Source: Caenimonas soli
Lineage (GTDB): Bacteria > Pseudomonadota > Gammaproteobacteria > Burkholderiales > Burkholderiaceae_C
Direction of reading: 5' to 3'
DNA length: 64,000 nucleotides
Assembly (NCBI RefSeq): GCF_013155545.1
Contig: NZ_JABJVV010000006.1
Span: 248,001-312,000, forward strand
In this document: in pieces, positions 20,018 to 28,591 of the stretch
Numbering within the stretch: the stretch's first letter is position 1
Layout: every line of letters starts with the position of its first letter
Program-made: the position numbers and the translations under genes
The notes under the pieces: model-generated
What the model was told of the DNA's origin: nothing
Seen by the model: only the letters and a program-made list of their open reading frames with translations
Database searches by the model: none

Positions 20018-21286
20018 CTACGAACCGCCGCGCTGCCGGCTGACTGCCAGCTCGCTCACGGCTGATGCGCGATTGCCCCAGGAGCCGCGGATGTGGCTGA
20101 GCACAGCGGCCACGTCGGCGTCGCTCAGGAAGGTGGCGTAAGGCGGCATGCCGAAGGGCCGCGGGTTGCCGGCGGTGGAAGGGGCAAAGCCGCCATTCAG
20201 CACGACCTGGACCAGGTTGGCCGTCACCGGCATGGTGACGGCGCGGTTGCCCGCCAGCGCAGGATAGGCACCTGCAATGCCTTCACCTTTCGGGCCGTGG
20301 CACTGCGCGCAATGCTGCTCATACAGCTTGGCGCCGCGTTCCGCCAGCTGGGTGGTCATCGGCACCGGCGGGGTCGGCGCCCCGGCCGCGCTTTGCGGCA
20401 GGGCCTTGAGAAATACCGCGGTGGCCCGCAGGTCGGAGGCGGACAGGTGCTGGGTGCTTTGGAGCACGACTTCGGCCATCGGCCCCAGCACCGTGCCGCG
20501 TGCCGCCACCCCGCTTCGCAACAGGCGCTCGATATCGGCGAGGTCCCAGTCGGCCACGCCGGCTTCGGCGGGAGAGGCCAGCGAAGGCGCGTACCAGTTC
20601 TGCATGGGGATCAGGCCGCCGGAGAGATCCATCATGTCGCTGCTCGCGCCCAGCACGTTGCGTGAGCTGTGGCAGGCGTTGCAATGCCCGAGGCCCCGCA
20701 CCAGGTAGGCGCCGCGATTCCATTCGGCCGACTGCCCCGTGTTCTCCTCGTGCTGGGCGGGGCTGAAGTAAAGCGCGCGCCAGACGGCGAGCGCGGTCTG
20801 GGTGCTGTAGGGCCAGCGCAGCTGATGGGGCATGTTGGGGCGCTCGACCGGCGGGATGCTGCGCAGGTAGTGATACATCGCGTCGGCGTCGGCGCGGGTG
20901 ACCAGTGTGTAGTTGGGATAGGGAAAGGCGGGATACAGCAGGCGGCCATCCTTGGCGCGCCCGTTGTGCAGAGCCCGCCAGAAATGTGAGGCAGACCACT
21001 CGCCGATGCCCGTGGCCTTGTGAGGCGTGATGTTGCTGGCGTACACGGTGCCGAACGGCGTCTGGATGGGCCGGCCACCCGCGAATTCGGCGCCACCGCG
21101 ATCGGTGTGGCACGTCATGCAATTGCCCGCACGCACCAGGTAGGCCCCGCGCGCCACGGTGTCGCCTGACGGCGGTGTCAGCGGGGGCGCGTCGTCGATG
21201 CGGCCTTCGCCCCGGAAGTTCAGGAACAGCACCAGCGCAACAACCGCCAGCACGCCCAGCAGGATGGCGCCCAGGACACGGCTCAT
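20018..21286 (-). CDS. Membrane-anchored tri-heme cytochrome c (dehydrogenase-subunit type)
   Basis: This protein of about 422 residues has one N-terminal membrane anchor (VLGAILLGVLAVVALVLFL, residues 4-22). Three heme c sites follow: CMTCH (56-60), CNACH (about 207) and CAQCH (about 337). Architecture resembles the cytochrome subunit of alcohol, aldehyde or gluconate dehydrogenases, which pass electrons to quinone or terminal oxidase. No dehydrogenase partner is encoded here. Start chosen at 21286, overlapping the upstream cytochrome stop by 4 bases; the 13 residues further 5' look non-native. Confidence 0.88.
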   Translation of the reverse strand: MSRVLGAILLGVLAVVALVLFLNFRGEGRIDDAPPLTPPSGDTVARGAYLVRAGNCMTCHTDRGGAEFAGGRPIQTPFGTVYASNITPHKATGIGEWSASHFWRALHNGRAKDGRLLYPAFPYPNYTLVTRADADAMYHYLRSIPPVERPNMPHQLRWPYSTQTALAVWRALYFSPAQHEENTGQSAEWNRGAYLVRGLGHCNACHSSRNVLGASSDMMDLSGGLIPMQNWYAPSLASPAEAGVADWDLADIERLLRSGVAARGTVLGPMAEVVLQSTQHLSASDLRATAVFLKALPQSAAGAPTPPVPMTTQLAERGAKLYEQHCAQCHGPKGEGIAGAYPALAGNRAVTMPVTANLVQVVLNGGFAPSTAGNPRPFGMPPYATFLSDADVAAVLSHIRGSWGNRASAVSELAVSRQRGGS

Positions 21287-21996
21287 GGCTGCTGCCTTCC
21301 TGCGGGCAGGGCCGCACTGCCGCAAGTGATGGTGGGCGGTTGCGGCAGCGAAAGCGCGGGCTTGGTATCGGGCGGCAGCGGTTGCGCCGCCAACCAGCTG
21401 GTCACGGCCGCCAGATCCTCCGGCCGCAGTTCACGGGCGATCTGCGCCATGCAATCAGGCGCATGCGCACGGCGTTGCCCCGTTCTCCACGCGCCCAGTT
21501 GGGCGTTGAGGTAATCGCGCGAAAGCCCCAGCAGGCCCGGCGTATTCGGCGCCACGCCGGTCAATCCGGCGCCGTGGCATTGCACGCAGGCCGGCACCTT
21601 GGCCGCCTCGTCTCCCTGCAAGACCAGCGTCCGTCCGCGCTCCAACGCGGCGGCGGGCACCGTGGCGGCCTGCGGCGCCGCGTAGGGCAAATCCAGCGAT
21701 GCGAAGTGGCGCGCGATTTCCAGCAGATAGGCGTCGGACAGCGGGTCCAGCAGGCGTGCCATCAGCCCATAGTGGCGTCGGCCATCGCGGAAGTTCAGCA
21801 ACTGGTTGTACAGGTAGCCGGTGGGCTTGCCGGCGATCCGTGGGTAGTAGCCGTCGGGGCCCGCGCGGCCTTCCTTTCCATGGCATGCCGTGCACGCGAG
21901 CGTGCGCTGGGCCATGGTGTCCTCGAACACGGGCACGGTCGCGGCTGGCGCGGCCGTGGCGGCGATGGCGAAGAACAGGCAAATGAGGTGCTTCAT
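21283..21996 (-). CDS. Periplasmic di-heme cytochrome c (c4-like)
   Basis: This 237-residue protein has a signal peptide (LICLFFAIAATAAPAA) and two heme c motifs, CTACH at residues 35-39 and CVQCH near 137. The two-lobed layout, with GYYPRIAGKPTGYLYNQLLNFRDGRR in lobe 1, matches cytochrome c4, a soluble electron shuttle. It heads the c4–triheme c–phosphatase operon. The pair may accept electrons from a dehydrogenase encoded elsewhere. Confidence 0.9.
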   Translation of the reverse strand: MKHLICLFFAIAATAAPAATVPVFEDTMAQRTLACTACHGKEGRAGPDGYYPRIAGKPTGYLYNQLLNFRDGRRHYGLMARLLDPLSDAYLLEIARHFASLDLPYAAPQAATVPAAALERGRTLVLQGDEAAKVPACVQCHGAGLTGVAPNTPGLLGLSRDYLNAQLGAWRTGQRRAHAPDCMAQIARELRPEDLAAVTSWLAAQPLPPDTKPALSLPQPPTITCGSAALPAGRQQP

Positions 21997-22095
21997 GACT
22001 GCGAAGACTATGCCACGGACGGCCGTGCGCGGAGCAGTCCTACAACCGGCCGTCCGGATGCGCTCTACATTGAACTATCGCTACCGGAGATACAC

Positions 22096-22263
22096 ATGAG
22101 CCCGAAGCAACCCCCGCCGAAAGCTGACGACAAGCAGCCGCCGCCGACCGACGAGGAACGCGGCACCAACGCGGTCGAGCACGAGCCCGATCCCAAGGCC
22201 GAGCCGCTGCCCGGCGAGCACAAATACATACCGCGCAGCCCCTACACGGCGGGCAATTCTTGA
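22096..22263 (+). CDS. Small proline/lysine/glutamate-rich protein, unknown
   Basis: This predicted 55-residue hydrophilic, probably disordered protein (MSPKQPPPKADDKQPPP..., ending YIPRSPYTAGNS) has a GGAGA ribosome site 6 bases before its ATG. No homologue is recognised. It lies alone between the divergent cytochrome operon and the GNAT gene. Codon third positions are GC-rich as in real neighbours, which supports coding. Confidence is moderate because of its size. Confidence 0.6.
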   Translation: MSPKQPPPKADDKQPPPTDEERGTNAVEHEPDPKAEPLPGEHKYIPRSPYTAGNS

Positions 22264-22339
22264 AAGCCCGGCGCAGTGATGAGCGGCCGGCTCATGGGCA
22301 GCCATAATCGGCGCATTCGAAGAAGATAGATTTCAGCCC

Positions 22340-22855
22340 ATGTCCAACTACGAGATCCGCCCCGCGGTGGACAGCGACGCCGAGCCGGTCGCCGCTGTCC
22401 ACGCCAACTCCTCCCACGCCGCATATGAAGGCGTGGCCCCTGCCGCGCCGCAAAGCCTGCCGGCCGACAAGCGCCGCGCCTTCTGGCGCGATGCGATCGA
22501 ATACGGCGAGCCGCTGGTGCACGTCGCGCTCGATGCCGGGCGGGTGATCGGCTTCGTCGGTTTCGACCGTTCGCGCGACCCCAAGTCGAAGCCGACCACG
22601 GGCGAGATCTGGGCGCTGTACGTGGAGCCCTCGCACTGGGGGAAGGGCGCGGGCCTGGCGCTGTGGGACGCCGCGCGCGAAGGCCTCCTGGAAGAGGGAT
22701 GTACCGAAGTCACGATGTGGATCCCGCTTTGCAACGATCGGGCGCTGCGCTTTGCCGAACTCGCCGGCTTCAAGCGCGAACTCAATACTGCGAAAACTGC
22801 AATCCTCGGCGGTGTCAAGCTCGAGGAAATCCGCCTCAAGCGGCCCCTCGACTGA
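22340..22855 (+). CDS. GNAT-family N-acetyltransferase
   Basis: This 171-residue protein has the GNAT fold order: IRPAVDSDAEPVAAVH at the N-terminus, beta-strand 4 plus acetyl-CoA loop GEIWALYVEPSHWGKGAGLALWDAA (about residues 89-113; the pyrophosphate loop is HWGKGAG) and C-terminal ALRFAELAGFKRE. The acceptor is unknown. The gene is followed 18 bases later by the DUF808 gene on the same strand. Confidence 0.88.
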   Translation: MSNYEIRPAVDSDAEPVAAVHANSSHAAYEGVAPAAPQSLPADKRRAFWRDAIEYGEPLVHVALDAGRVIGFVGFDRSRDPKSKPTTGEIWALYVEPSHWGKGAGLALWDAAREGLLEEGCTEVTMWIPLCNDRALRFAELAGFKRELNTAKTAILGGVKLEEIRLKRPLD

Positions 22856-22873
22856 CCTCACCGCAGGAAACAC

Positions 22874-23784
<911 letters not shown>

Positions 23785-23788
<4 letters not shown>

Positions 23789-24930
23789 GCGAACCGGCGC
23801 TCCTGCAGTGGAGTGAGGCGGGGGAACAACGCACCGCGCGTTGGCGGTCCGAGGCGGGCGTGGCACCGCCCAAGCGCGTGCAGTTGGTGGATGACACGCT
23901 GACGGCCGATGCCGCTTATCGCCTGTCCAGCGAAGGCGCGGGCCTTCTGTGGCGCAGCGACTTCCACAACGCCCGCCAGCTGCTGCAGGCGATGGCCCGC
24001 CGCGCCGATCGCAAGTCGTGCAAGGCCGCCGCGCCCCATCCAACGGCTCTCGAGGCCTTTCACCTGCACCGGCAAGCCCAGGGCCAGCGCTCACGCCTGC
24101 TGGGCAGGCTGCTGGTAGAACTGGACGGCAACTACGCCATCGCGCTGCCCCGCGCGCCCGATCTGCGCGAGGCCTGCATCGAGGCCTGGGGCCCGCCCGA
24201 CGGCCAGCCGTCCGTCGCATCCCTGCGTGAACTTCTGGGCCTGGTGGGCGCGCACGAGTGGCGCAAGAAAGGCGTCGAGATACCTGCGTTGGGCGCGCCG
24301 CCGGGGAACCGGATCCATCCGCACTACGGCGTGTTCTCCCCCGTCCGCGGCGAGTACCTCGATCTGGTGGCTGCGGCGCCGCTGCCTTCGAAGCAACTGG
24401 CGTTCGACATAGGCACCGGGACCGGCGTGCTGGCGGCGATCCTCGCCCGCCGCGGGGTCGAGCGCGTGGTCGCGACCGACCAGGACCCGCGGGCCCTGGC
24501 CTGCGCCCGCGAAAACCTGGCGCGCCTGGGCTTGCAGGACCAGGTCGAGGTGGTGCAAGCCGATCTTTTTCCGCCGGGCCGCGCTCCGCTCGTCGTCTGC
24601 AATCCCCCTTGGGTCCCAGCGCGGCCCAGCGCGCCGCTGGAGCACGCCATCTACGACGAAGACAGCCGCATGCTGCGCGGATTTCTCGCCGGGCTGGCCG
24701 GGCACCTGGCGCCGGGCGGCGAAGGATGGCTCATTCTCTCGGACCTGGCCGAGCACCTGGGCCTGCGCACTCCCGAGGAGTTGCCCGCGCTGATCGAAGC
24801 GGCCGGGCTGCGCGTGGTGGCGCGCAAGGGGGTGCGCCCGCGCCATCCCAAGGCCGGCGACACCAGCGATCCCTTGCACGGGGCGCGGGTGAAGGAAATC
24901 ACTTCCCTGTGGCGGCTGGCCGCCCGCTGA
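23785..24930 (+). CDS. Class I SAM-dependent methyltransferase with NPPW motif
   Basis: This 381-residue protein has a helical N-terminal region (to ~200) and a Rossmann methyltransferase domain. Motif I is [14 protein letters not shown] (about residues 210-223), with acidic [10 protein letters not shown] after it. The catalytic-loop [11 protein letters not shown] (about 271-281) is the NPPY/W type used by enzymes that methylate a planar nitrogen (HemK/PrmC, RlmG-like). Substrate is probably an rRNA base or protein Gln, but unproven. The start is GTG at 23785, coupled to the DUF808 gene. Confidence 0.86.
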
Positions 24931-25058
24931 AAACGTGAATCGACCGAAGAAGCACAAGAGTAGGCGCACTCCTACGCTGGGTCAGGTATTCAGCGGATAA
25001 GCAGAGCTTGCCGGCCCGTTGATGATGAGTCCACTGCTGACCTACCTGCGGAGGATTC

Positions 25059-25238
25059 ATGAACAGTTCCCAACAGTCGCTCCCGATCATCAATTCCGGC
25101 TCCTACGAGTTTGGGAACGACGCAGGCCGATGGTCGATCGAAGACGAAATTCCCCTCGGTTGCGAGTGCGCCAACCCGGCACTGCAGATCGAGCGATGGG
25201 GCCAGGAAGCGCCGGCGGGCCTCAAAGAGCCTTACTAG
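25059..25238 (+). CDS. Small 59-residue protein, unknown
   Basis: The reading frame encodes 59 residues (MNSSQQSLPIINSGSYEFG... ending GLKEPY). It is preceded by a strong GGAGGA site 4 bases before the ATG. The product is acidic and soluble, with a CEC cysteine pair (about residues 38-40), two Trp and no signal peptide. No homologue is recognised. It stands between the methyltransferase gene and the secreted-protein cluster. A hairpin with a T run at 25355-25379 could end its transcript. Confidence 0.6.
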   Translation: MNSSQQSLPIINSGSYEFGNDAGRWSIEDEIPLGCECANPALQIERWGQEAPAGLKEPY

Positions 25239-25354
25239 TTACCGAATAGTTACCAAGGCCTTACTGAGCCGCAATTCGTGACAGTTGCGGTCCTACAAGC
25301 TGTGCCTGCAAAACCCCACTTTTTGCGGCCTGGATGGATAAGTAGGCTGTGAGC

Positions 25355-25379
25355 AGCTGGCTTCGCCGGCTTCTTTTTT
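25355..25379 (+). terminator. Hairpin with T tract in the leader of the first RADRN gene
   Basis: AGCTGGC-TTC-GCCGGCT (25355-25371) forms a 7-bp stem with one G-U pair, followed by TCTTTTTT. By form it is a Rho-independent terminator. It lies 42 bases before the ATG at 25421. Related CAGCTGGC...GCYGGC elements precede the two paralogous genes, so it may instead be a regulatory leader or attenuator. Confidence 0.55.
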
Positions 25380-25420
25380 CAACCTACTTCCCTTCGGGGT
25401 TTCCATTCAAGGAGTTAGCA

Positions 25421-25801
25421 ATGTCCACAACCAAGAAAACCCTGACGACCCTGGCCGCGGCCGCGGCCCTGGCCATCGGTGGCCTGTCCATCGCCCAGAC
25501 CACGGGTTCAGGCACCTCGGGTTCGTCTGCCTCGGGCGGCGCAGCGTCGCCTGCTGCGGGCGCAGCCACCGGCTCCTCCAGCACCACGACGCCGACTCCG
25601 AGCACGACTCCGAGCGCGGCTCCGAGCGCCGACACGAGCACCAGCAGCGGTTCCACCGCCGCGAGCCCAAGCACCAGCAGCGGCTCCACCGCCGCGAGCC
25701 CAAGCTCCAGCGGCAGCACCACCATGGGCGCCAGCGGAACGGCCAGCTCGGACACCTCGGGCACGAGTGGCAGCCGCACGGCCCGCGCTGACCGGAACTA
25801 A
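25421..25801 (+). CDS. Secreted Ser/Thr/Gly-rich low-complexity protein, RADRN family member 1
   Basis: This 126-residue protein has a signal peptide (KKTLTTLAAAAALAIGGLSIAQ; cleavage near residue 26). A low-complexity Ser/Thr/Ala/Gly/Pro body follows, with imperfect repeats of SGSTAASPS, and it ends GSRTARADRN. Start 25421 has AAGGAG 6 bases upstream. Two paralogues lie at 26783 and 28160, sharing the RADRN end and leader. Probably disordered in the periplasm or on the surface. Function unknown. Confidence 0.78.
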   Translation: MSTTKKTLTTLAAAAALAIGGLSIAQTTGSGTSGSSASGGAASPAAGAATGSSSTTTPTPSTTPSAAPSADTSTSSGSTAASPSTSSGSTAASPSSSGSTTMGASGTASSDTSGTSGSRTARADRN

Positions 25802-25872
25802 ACCCCATCCTCGCGGCTCCATCGGGTCCCATCTCCTGACCCGATGGAGATTTCGACCGACAAGGCAACTAG

Positions 25873-26619
25873 ATGACCCGACCCAAGGAAGAGCCGACAA
25901 CCAGCACTCGTTCGGAGTTCTTCGAAGCGCTCCAGAAGGGCCTGCTACTGGGTGCACTGGCACTCCTGCTGATCCTGCCGCCGTTGGCGCGAGGGCCTCA
26001 GTCCCCGCAGTCGCCTGGTCACGCCGTGATGCGGGCCAATTTCGGCGCGCACCAACCATCCCCGGAGGCGCGCAGCGTGGCGGATTGGGTGGTGGACTCC
26101 CGCGACCACAAGAAGATGTCCTTCGTCATCGTCGACAAGAAGGACGCCAAGGTTTACGTTTTCAGTCCCAGCGGGCAGCTCAAGGAAGCTTCCGTCGCGC
26201 TGTTGGGCTCGGCCCATGGCGACAATTCAGTTCCCGGCATCGGGGACAAGCCCTTGTCGCAGGTATTGCCCGAAGAGAAAACCACGCCCGCCGGTCGGTT
26301 CATCGCCGAACTTGGCATGAACACCAAAGGTGAGGACATCGTCTGGGTCGACTACGACGCCGCGGTGTCCATGCATCGCGTGCGAGCCAACGTGAAATCC
26401 GAACAGCGCCTCGAACGCCTGGCATCGCCGACGCCGGACGACAACCGCATTTCCTTTGGCTGCATCAACCTGCCGCCGCAGTTTTATGAAAACACCCTCA
26501 AGCCCGCGGTGCAGGCTGGCGGGGCCGTCATCTACGTCCTGCCGGAAACCCGCAGTCCGGCCGAAACCTTCGCGGCGTACTACGACGTGGACGCGCGCCT
26601 GAAACTCGCCCAGCGCTGA
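25873..26619 (+). CDS. L,D-transpeptidase-like (YkuD fold) membrane-anchored protein
   Basis: This 248-residue protein has one N-terminal membrane helix (GLLLGALALLLILPPLA, about residues 24-40). The periplasmic part carries a degenerate YkuD signature: KTTPAGRF, VSMHRV and RISFGCINLP with the candidate catalytic Cys at 197. Canonical L,D-transpeptidases have SHGC(I/V)RN here; this one has SFGCIN, so the conserved His before Gly-Cys is Phe. It could crosslink peptidoglycan, anchor proteins or be catalytically altered. It lies between two RADRN-family genes. Confidence 0.78.
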   Translation: MTRPKEEPTTSTRSEFFEALQKGLLLGALALLLILPPLARGPQSPQSPGHAVMRANFGAHQPSPEARSVADWVVDSRDHKKMSFVIVDKKDAKVYVFSPSGQLKEASVALLGSAHGDNSVPGIGDKPLSQVLPEEKTTPAGRFIAELGMNTKGEDIVWVDYDAAVSMHRVRANVKSEQRLERLASPTPDDNRISFGCINLPPQFYENTLKPAVQAGGAVIYVLPETRSPAETFAAYYDVDARLKLAQR

Positions 26620-26727
26620 GCCCTAACAGCGGGTGAGCGCGTGTAACTTGTGGTTGAGCGGCTTAGTCCCACACAGACTCATGGTCTGCACTGACGCGGT
26701 GAATTTGCCGAGCTCATAGCCTTGACG

Positions 26728-26747
26728 CAGCTGGCGTTTTGGCCGGC
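26728..26747 (+). promoter_or_regulatory. CAGCTGGC leader element before RADRN gene 2
   Basis: CAGCTGGC at 26728-26735 and GCCGGC at 26742-26747 can pair as a 6-bp hairpin. The same element, preceded by TAGCCTTG, is found before the third paralogue (28093-28123), and a closely related form precedes the first (25353-25370). It lies about 35 bases before the ATG, so it may be a 5'-UTR structure or an operator. Confidence 0.45.
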
Positions 26748-26782
26748 GATTTCCATCAAGACACATAAAAGGAGTCTCCTAA

Positions 26783-27160
26783 ATGAGTGCATCGACCCAA
26801 TTCAAAGGCGTGTTCGCCGGCCTGGCAGCCCTGGCGATTGCCGGCTCTGCCATCGCGCAGGGCAATCCGCCGAATGCGGCTGTGAAGGATCCGGCGGTAG
26901 GCGCCGGCCAGCAAAGCAGCCAGACCACTCCCATGGGCAGCACCGGCACTCCTGCCGGCGGCAGCACCGCCGCCGGCGCTAGCACTACTAGCGGCAGCAC
27001 CGCGGCAGGCGCCAGCAGCACCACCGGTTCCAGCGGCAGCACCATGTCGGGCTCCACGGGCGGCAGCTCCACCACGGGCACCTCGATGGGCGCCAGCGGC
27101 GCCGCTTCGACCGACACGGCGGCATCGGGCAGCCGCACCGCGCGCGCCGATCGCAACTGA
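26783..27160 (+). CDS. Secreted Gly/Ser/Thr-rich protein, RADRN family member 2
   Basis: This 125-residue protein has a signal peptide (cleavage near AIAQ, residue ~27). The mature N-terminus GNPPNAAVKDPAVGAGQQSSQTTPMGSTG aligns in pattern (PPN, P, AGQQS, TPMG-TG) with the 28160 gene. A STAAGAS/STTG low-complexity repeat follows, then GSRTARADRN. Ribosome site AAAAGGAG. A bidirectional terminator follows at 27181. Function unknown. Confidence 0.8.
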   Translation: MSASTQFKGVFAGLAALAIAGSAIAQGNPPNAAVKDPAVGAGQQSSQTTPMGSTGTPAGGSTAAGASTTSGSTAAGASSTTGSSGSTMSGSTGGSSTTGTSMGASGAASTDTAASGSRTARADRN

Positions 27161-27180
27161 TCACCGAAGCTGTCACACGA

Positions 27181-27207
27181 AAAAACCGGGCCTTGCGCCC
27201 GGTTTTT
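27181..27207. terminator. Bidirectional Rho-independent terminator
   Basis: The stem AAAAACCGGGC / GCCCGGTTTTT (11 bp, perfect) around loop CTTGC lies between the convergent RADRN gene 2 and the DUF4864 gene. A and T runs on the two sides serve both directions. Confidence 0.92.
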
Positions 27208-27228
27208 CTTATGTGCGGCCGCCGCGCT

Positions 27229-27663
27229 TCAGACGGACCGCCACTTGTTCTCGGCCACCACGCAGCCGCTGATGCGCCACGTTGCATCGGGCTGGCGTTC
27301 GAGCGCAAACAAGGCCAACCACGACTTTGCGTTGTCGTCCGTGATCTCCACCAATTGCAGCACGCTCCCCTCATCCTCTTCGGGCTTGTGGAAGGTGACT
27401 GACGCCGGACGATAGACCATGGGATAGGCGCCGCGCACCATTGCGAGGAAACGGCCTGAACTGCCGATGGCTTCGCGCACGGCGGGCGTCGCTGTCTGGA
27501 ACGCGCTCTCGGCGTCGTCGGAAGCAAAGGCCTCGAGCTGGGCCACGATGACGCCCTGGATTTTCTTAGCCTCGGTTTCCGGGAGCGGCCCAGCCAGGGC
27601 TTGCGTGGCGAACGCAAACGCCATGGCAGTCATCATGAAAAAGCGAGTGAAGAACGTATTCAT
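27229..27663 (-). CDS. DUF4864-like secreted protein
   Basis: This 144-residue protein has a signal peptide (RFFMMTAMAFAFATQALA, cleavage near residue 24). The mature domain starts ETEAKKIQGVIVAQLEAFASDDAESAFQTATPAV (in parts). This is typical of DUF4864 proteins, which carry an NTF2/SnoaL-like alpha+beta fold, and it ends WRISGCVV. The start at 27663 has a GGGAGA site; a longer open frame upstream is unlikely. Its role is unknown. Confidence 0.83.
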   Translation of the reverse strand: MNTFFTRFFMMTAMAFAFATQALAGPLPETEAKKIQGVIVAQLEAFASDDAESAFQTATPAVREAIGSSGRFLAMVRGAYPMVYRPASVTFHKPEEDEGSVLQLVEITDDNAKSWLALFALERQPDATWRISGCVVAENKWRSV

Positions 27664-28159
27664 CTGGCGTCTCCCGGTGGTCGGCCTATCCAGAGTACGC
27701 TCGCGCGCCAAGCCCAAGGTGTAGGCGGAAAGCGCCGGGAGGCGTCGGACGCTGCAACCGCGTCGCGGCGATGCCGGAAAGAGGGGATGCGGCCAGGCCC
27801 ACTGGACAATGTTCGTACGTTTCTCGCATGGCGCGAAAGCCCGATACCTGTCGTTGTAGCGCGAAACCCGGCCGGCACTTTCGCAGTGTGGGCAGCCATT
27901 CGGGGCAAGAGAGCAAGCCGGCTGCTCGACCAGCTGTAGGCAACTTCCGTCACGATAGCTCTTGCGTGGCCGGCCCAATGACGGCGCGGTTGTGCTTGCA
28001 ATCGTGGCGTCGGCGCAAGTGGGCATCGCTGCCGGACATAGTCCCACAAGCATCACTGGTGGGGCCTGACGCTACGGTCGCGCCCGAGCACTAGCCTTGG
28101 AGACAGCTGGCACCGATGCTGGCGTTTCAATCCAATCCGAACTTCAAGGAGCGTTTGTC
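27664..28159. other. 496-base intergenic region between divergent secreted-protein genes
   Basis: No convincing gene is seen on either strand; open frames here lack ribosome sites and resemble noise. The 3' end (28093-28123) carries the TAGCCTTG...CAGCTGGC...GCTGGC element shared with the other RADRN genes, and AAGGAG before 28160. The rest probably holds two divergent promoters, but I see no strong -10/-35 pair. A repeat GCGCGAAA-CC occurs at about 27833 and 27860. Confidence 0.5.
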
Positions 28160-28534
28160 ATGAGTGCACTTACCAAAATCGCGGGCCTCGTCGCCGGCGT
28201 ATCGACCGTCGCCGTTCTGGGTGTTGCCATTGCACAGAGTGAACCCCCCAATCCGATGATCACCAACCACCCGATAGCGGCCGGCCAGCAGAGCACCCAC
28301 GTGACGCCGATGGGCGAAACCGGTGTGCTGGTTCATCTGGGCGAAGTGCGCACGGCCACCATCGTCAAGGAGCCCGAAGTGGCGGTGGTACAGCCCGAGC
28401 CGGCTGCGCCCGCACCTGAGCCTGTGGCTGCTGCCCCGGCTGCGGAACCGCCGACCACCACCATCGCGATGGGGGCGCCGGCAGCGCCTGAGCCCGCTCC
28501 CGCTCCGCGCGTCGTTCGCGCCGACCGGAACTGA
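28160..28534 (+). CDS. Secreted Ala/Pro-rich protein, RADRN family member 3
   Basis: This 124-residue protein has a signal peptide (LVAGVSTVAVLGVAIAQ; cleavage near residue 28). The mature start SEPPNPMITNHPIAAGQQSTHVTPMGETG parallels member 2. The body is Ala/Pro/Glu-rich (PEPAAPAPEPVAAAP) rather than Ser/Gly-rich, and it ends RVVRADRN. The conserved ends with a diverged body suggest the termini matter. Function unknown. Confidence 0.78.
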   Translation: MSALTKIAGLVAGVSTVAVLGVAIAQSEPPNPMITNHPIAAGQQSTHVTPMGETGVLVHLGEVRTATIVKEPEVAVVQPEPAAPAPEPVAAAPAAEPPTTTIAMGAPAAPEPAPAPRVVRADRN

Positions 28535-28555
28535 AGCAGGACTCGCCCGGTTCAG

Positions 28556-28591
28556 AACCGGCAGCCGCTCAAGGGCGGTTGCCGGTTTTTT
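28556..28591 (+). terminator. Rho-independent terminator after RADRN gene 3
   Basis: AACCGGCA-(G)CCGC...GCGG-(T)TGCCGGTT forms a long stem with a single bulge pair, followed by TTTT. It overlaps the last 23 bases of the convergent PA2778-like gene. Confidence 0.85.

Noticed and set aside
25560..25730. Tandem-repeat DNA that could be taken for a minisatellite or CRISPR-like array
   Set aside because: The repeats are short, imperfect and in codon register (Ser/Thr/Ala/Gly codons), so they are coding low complexity, not an array with spacers.
25508..26059. Minus-strand frame with Gly/Ala repeats opposite the first RADRN gene
   Set aside because: The repeats reflect the low-complexity coding strand; the plus-strand frame has signal peptide and ribosome site.
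27771..28094. 107-residue plus-strand frame in the 496-base intergenic region
   Set aside because: No ribosome site, Arg/Cys-rich composition unlike neighbours, and it overlaps the shared leader element.
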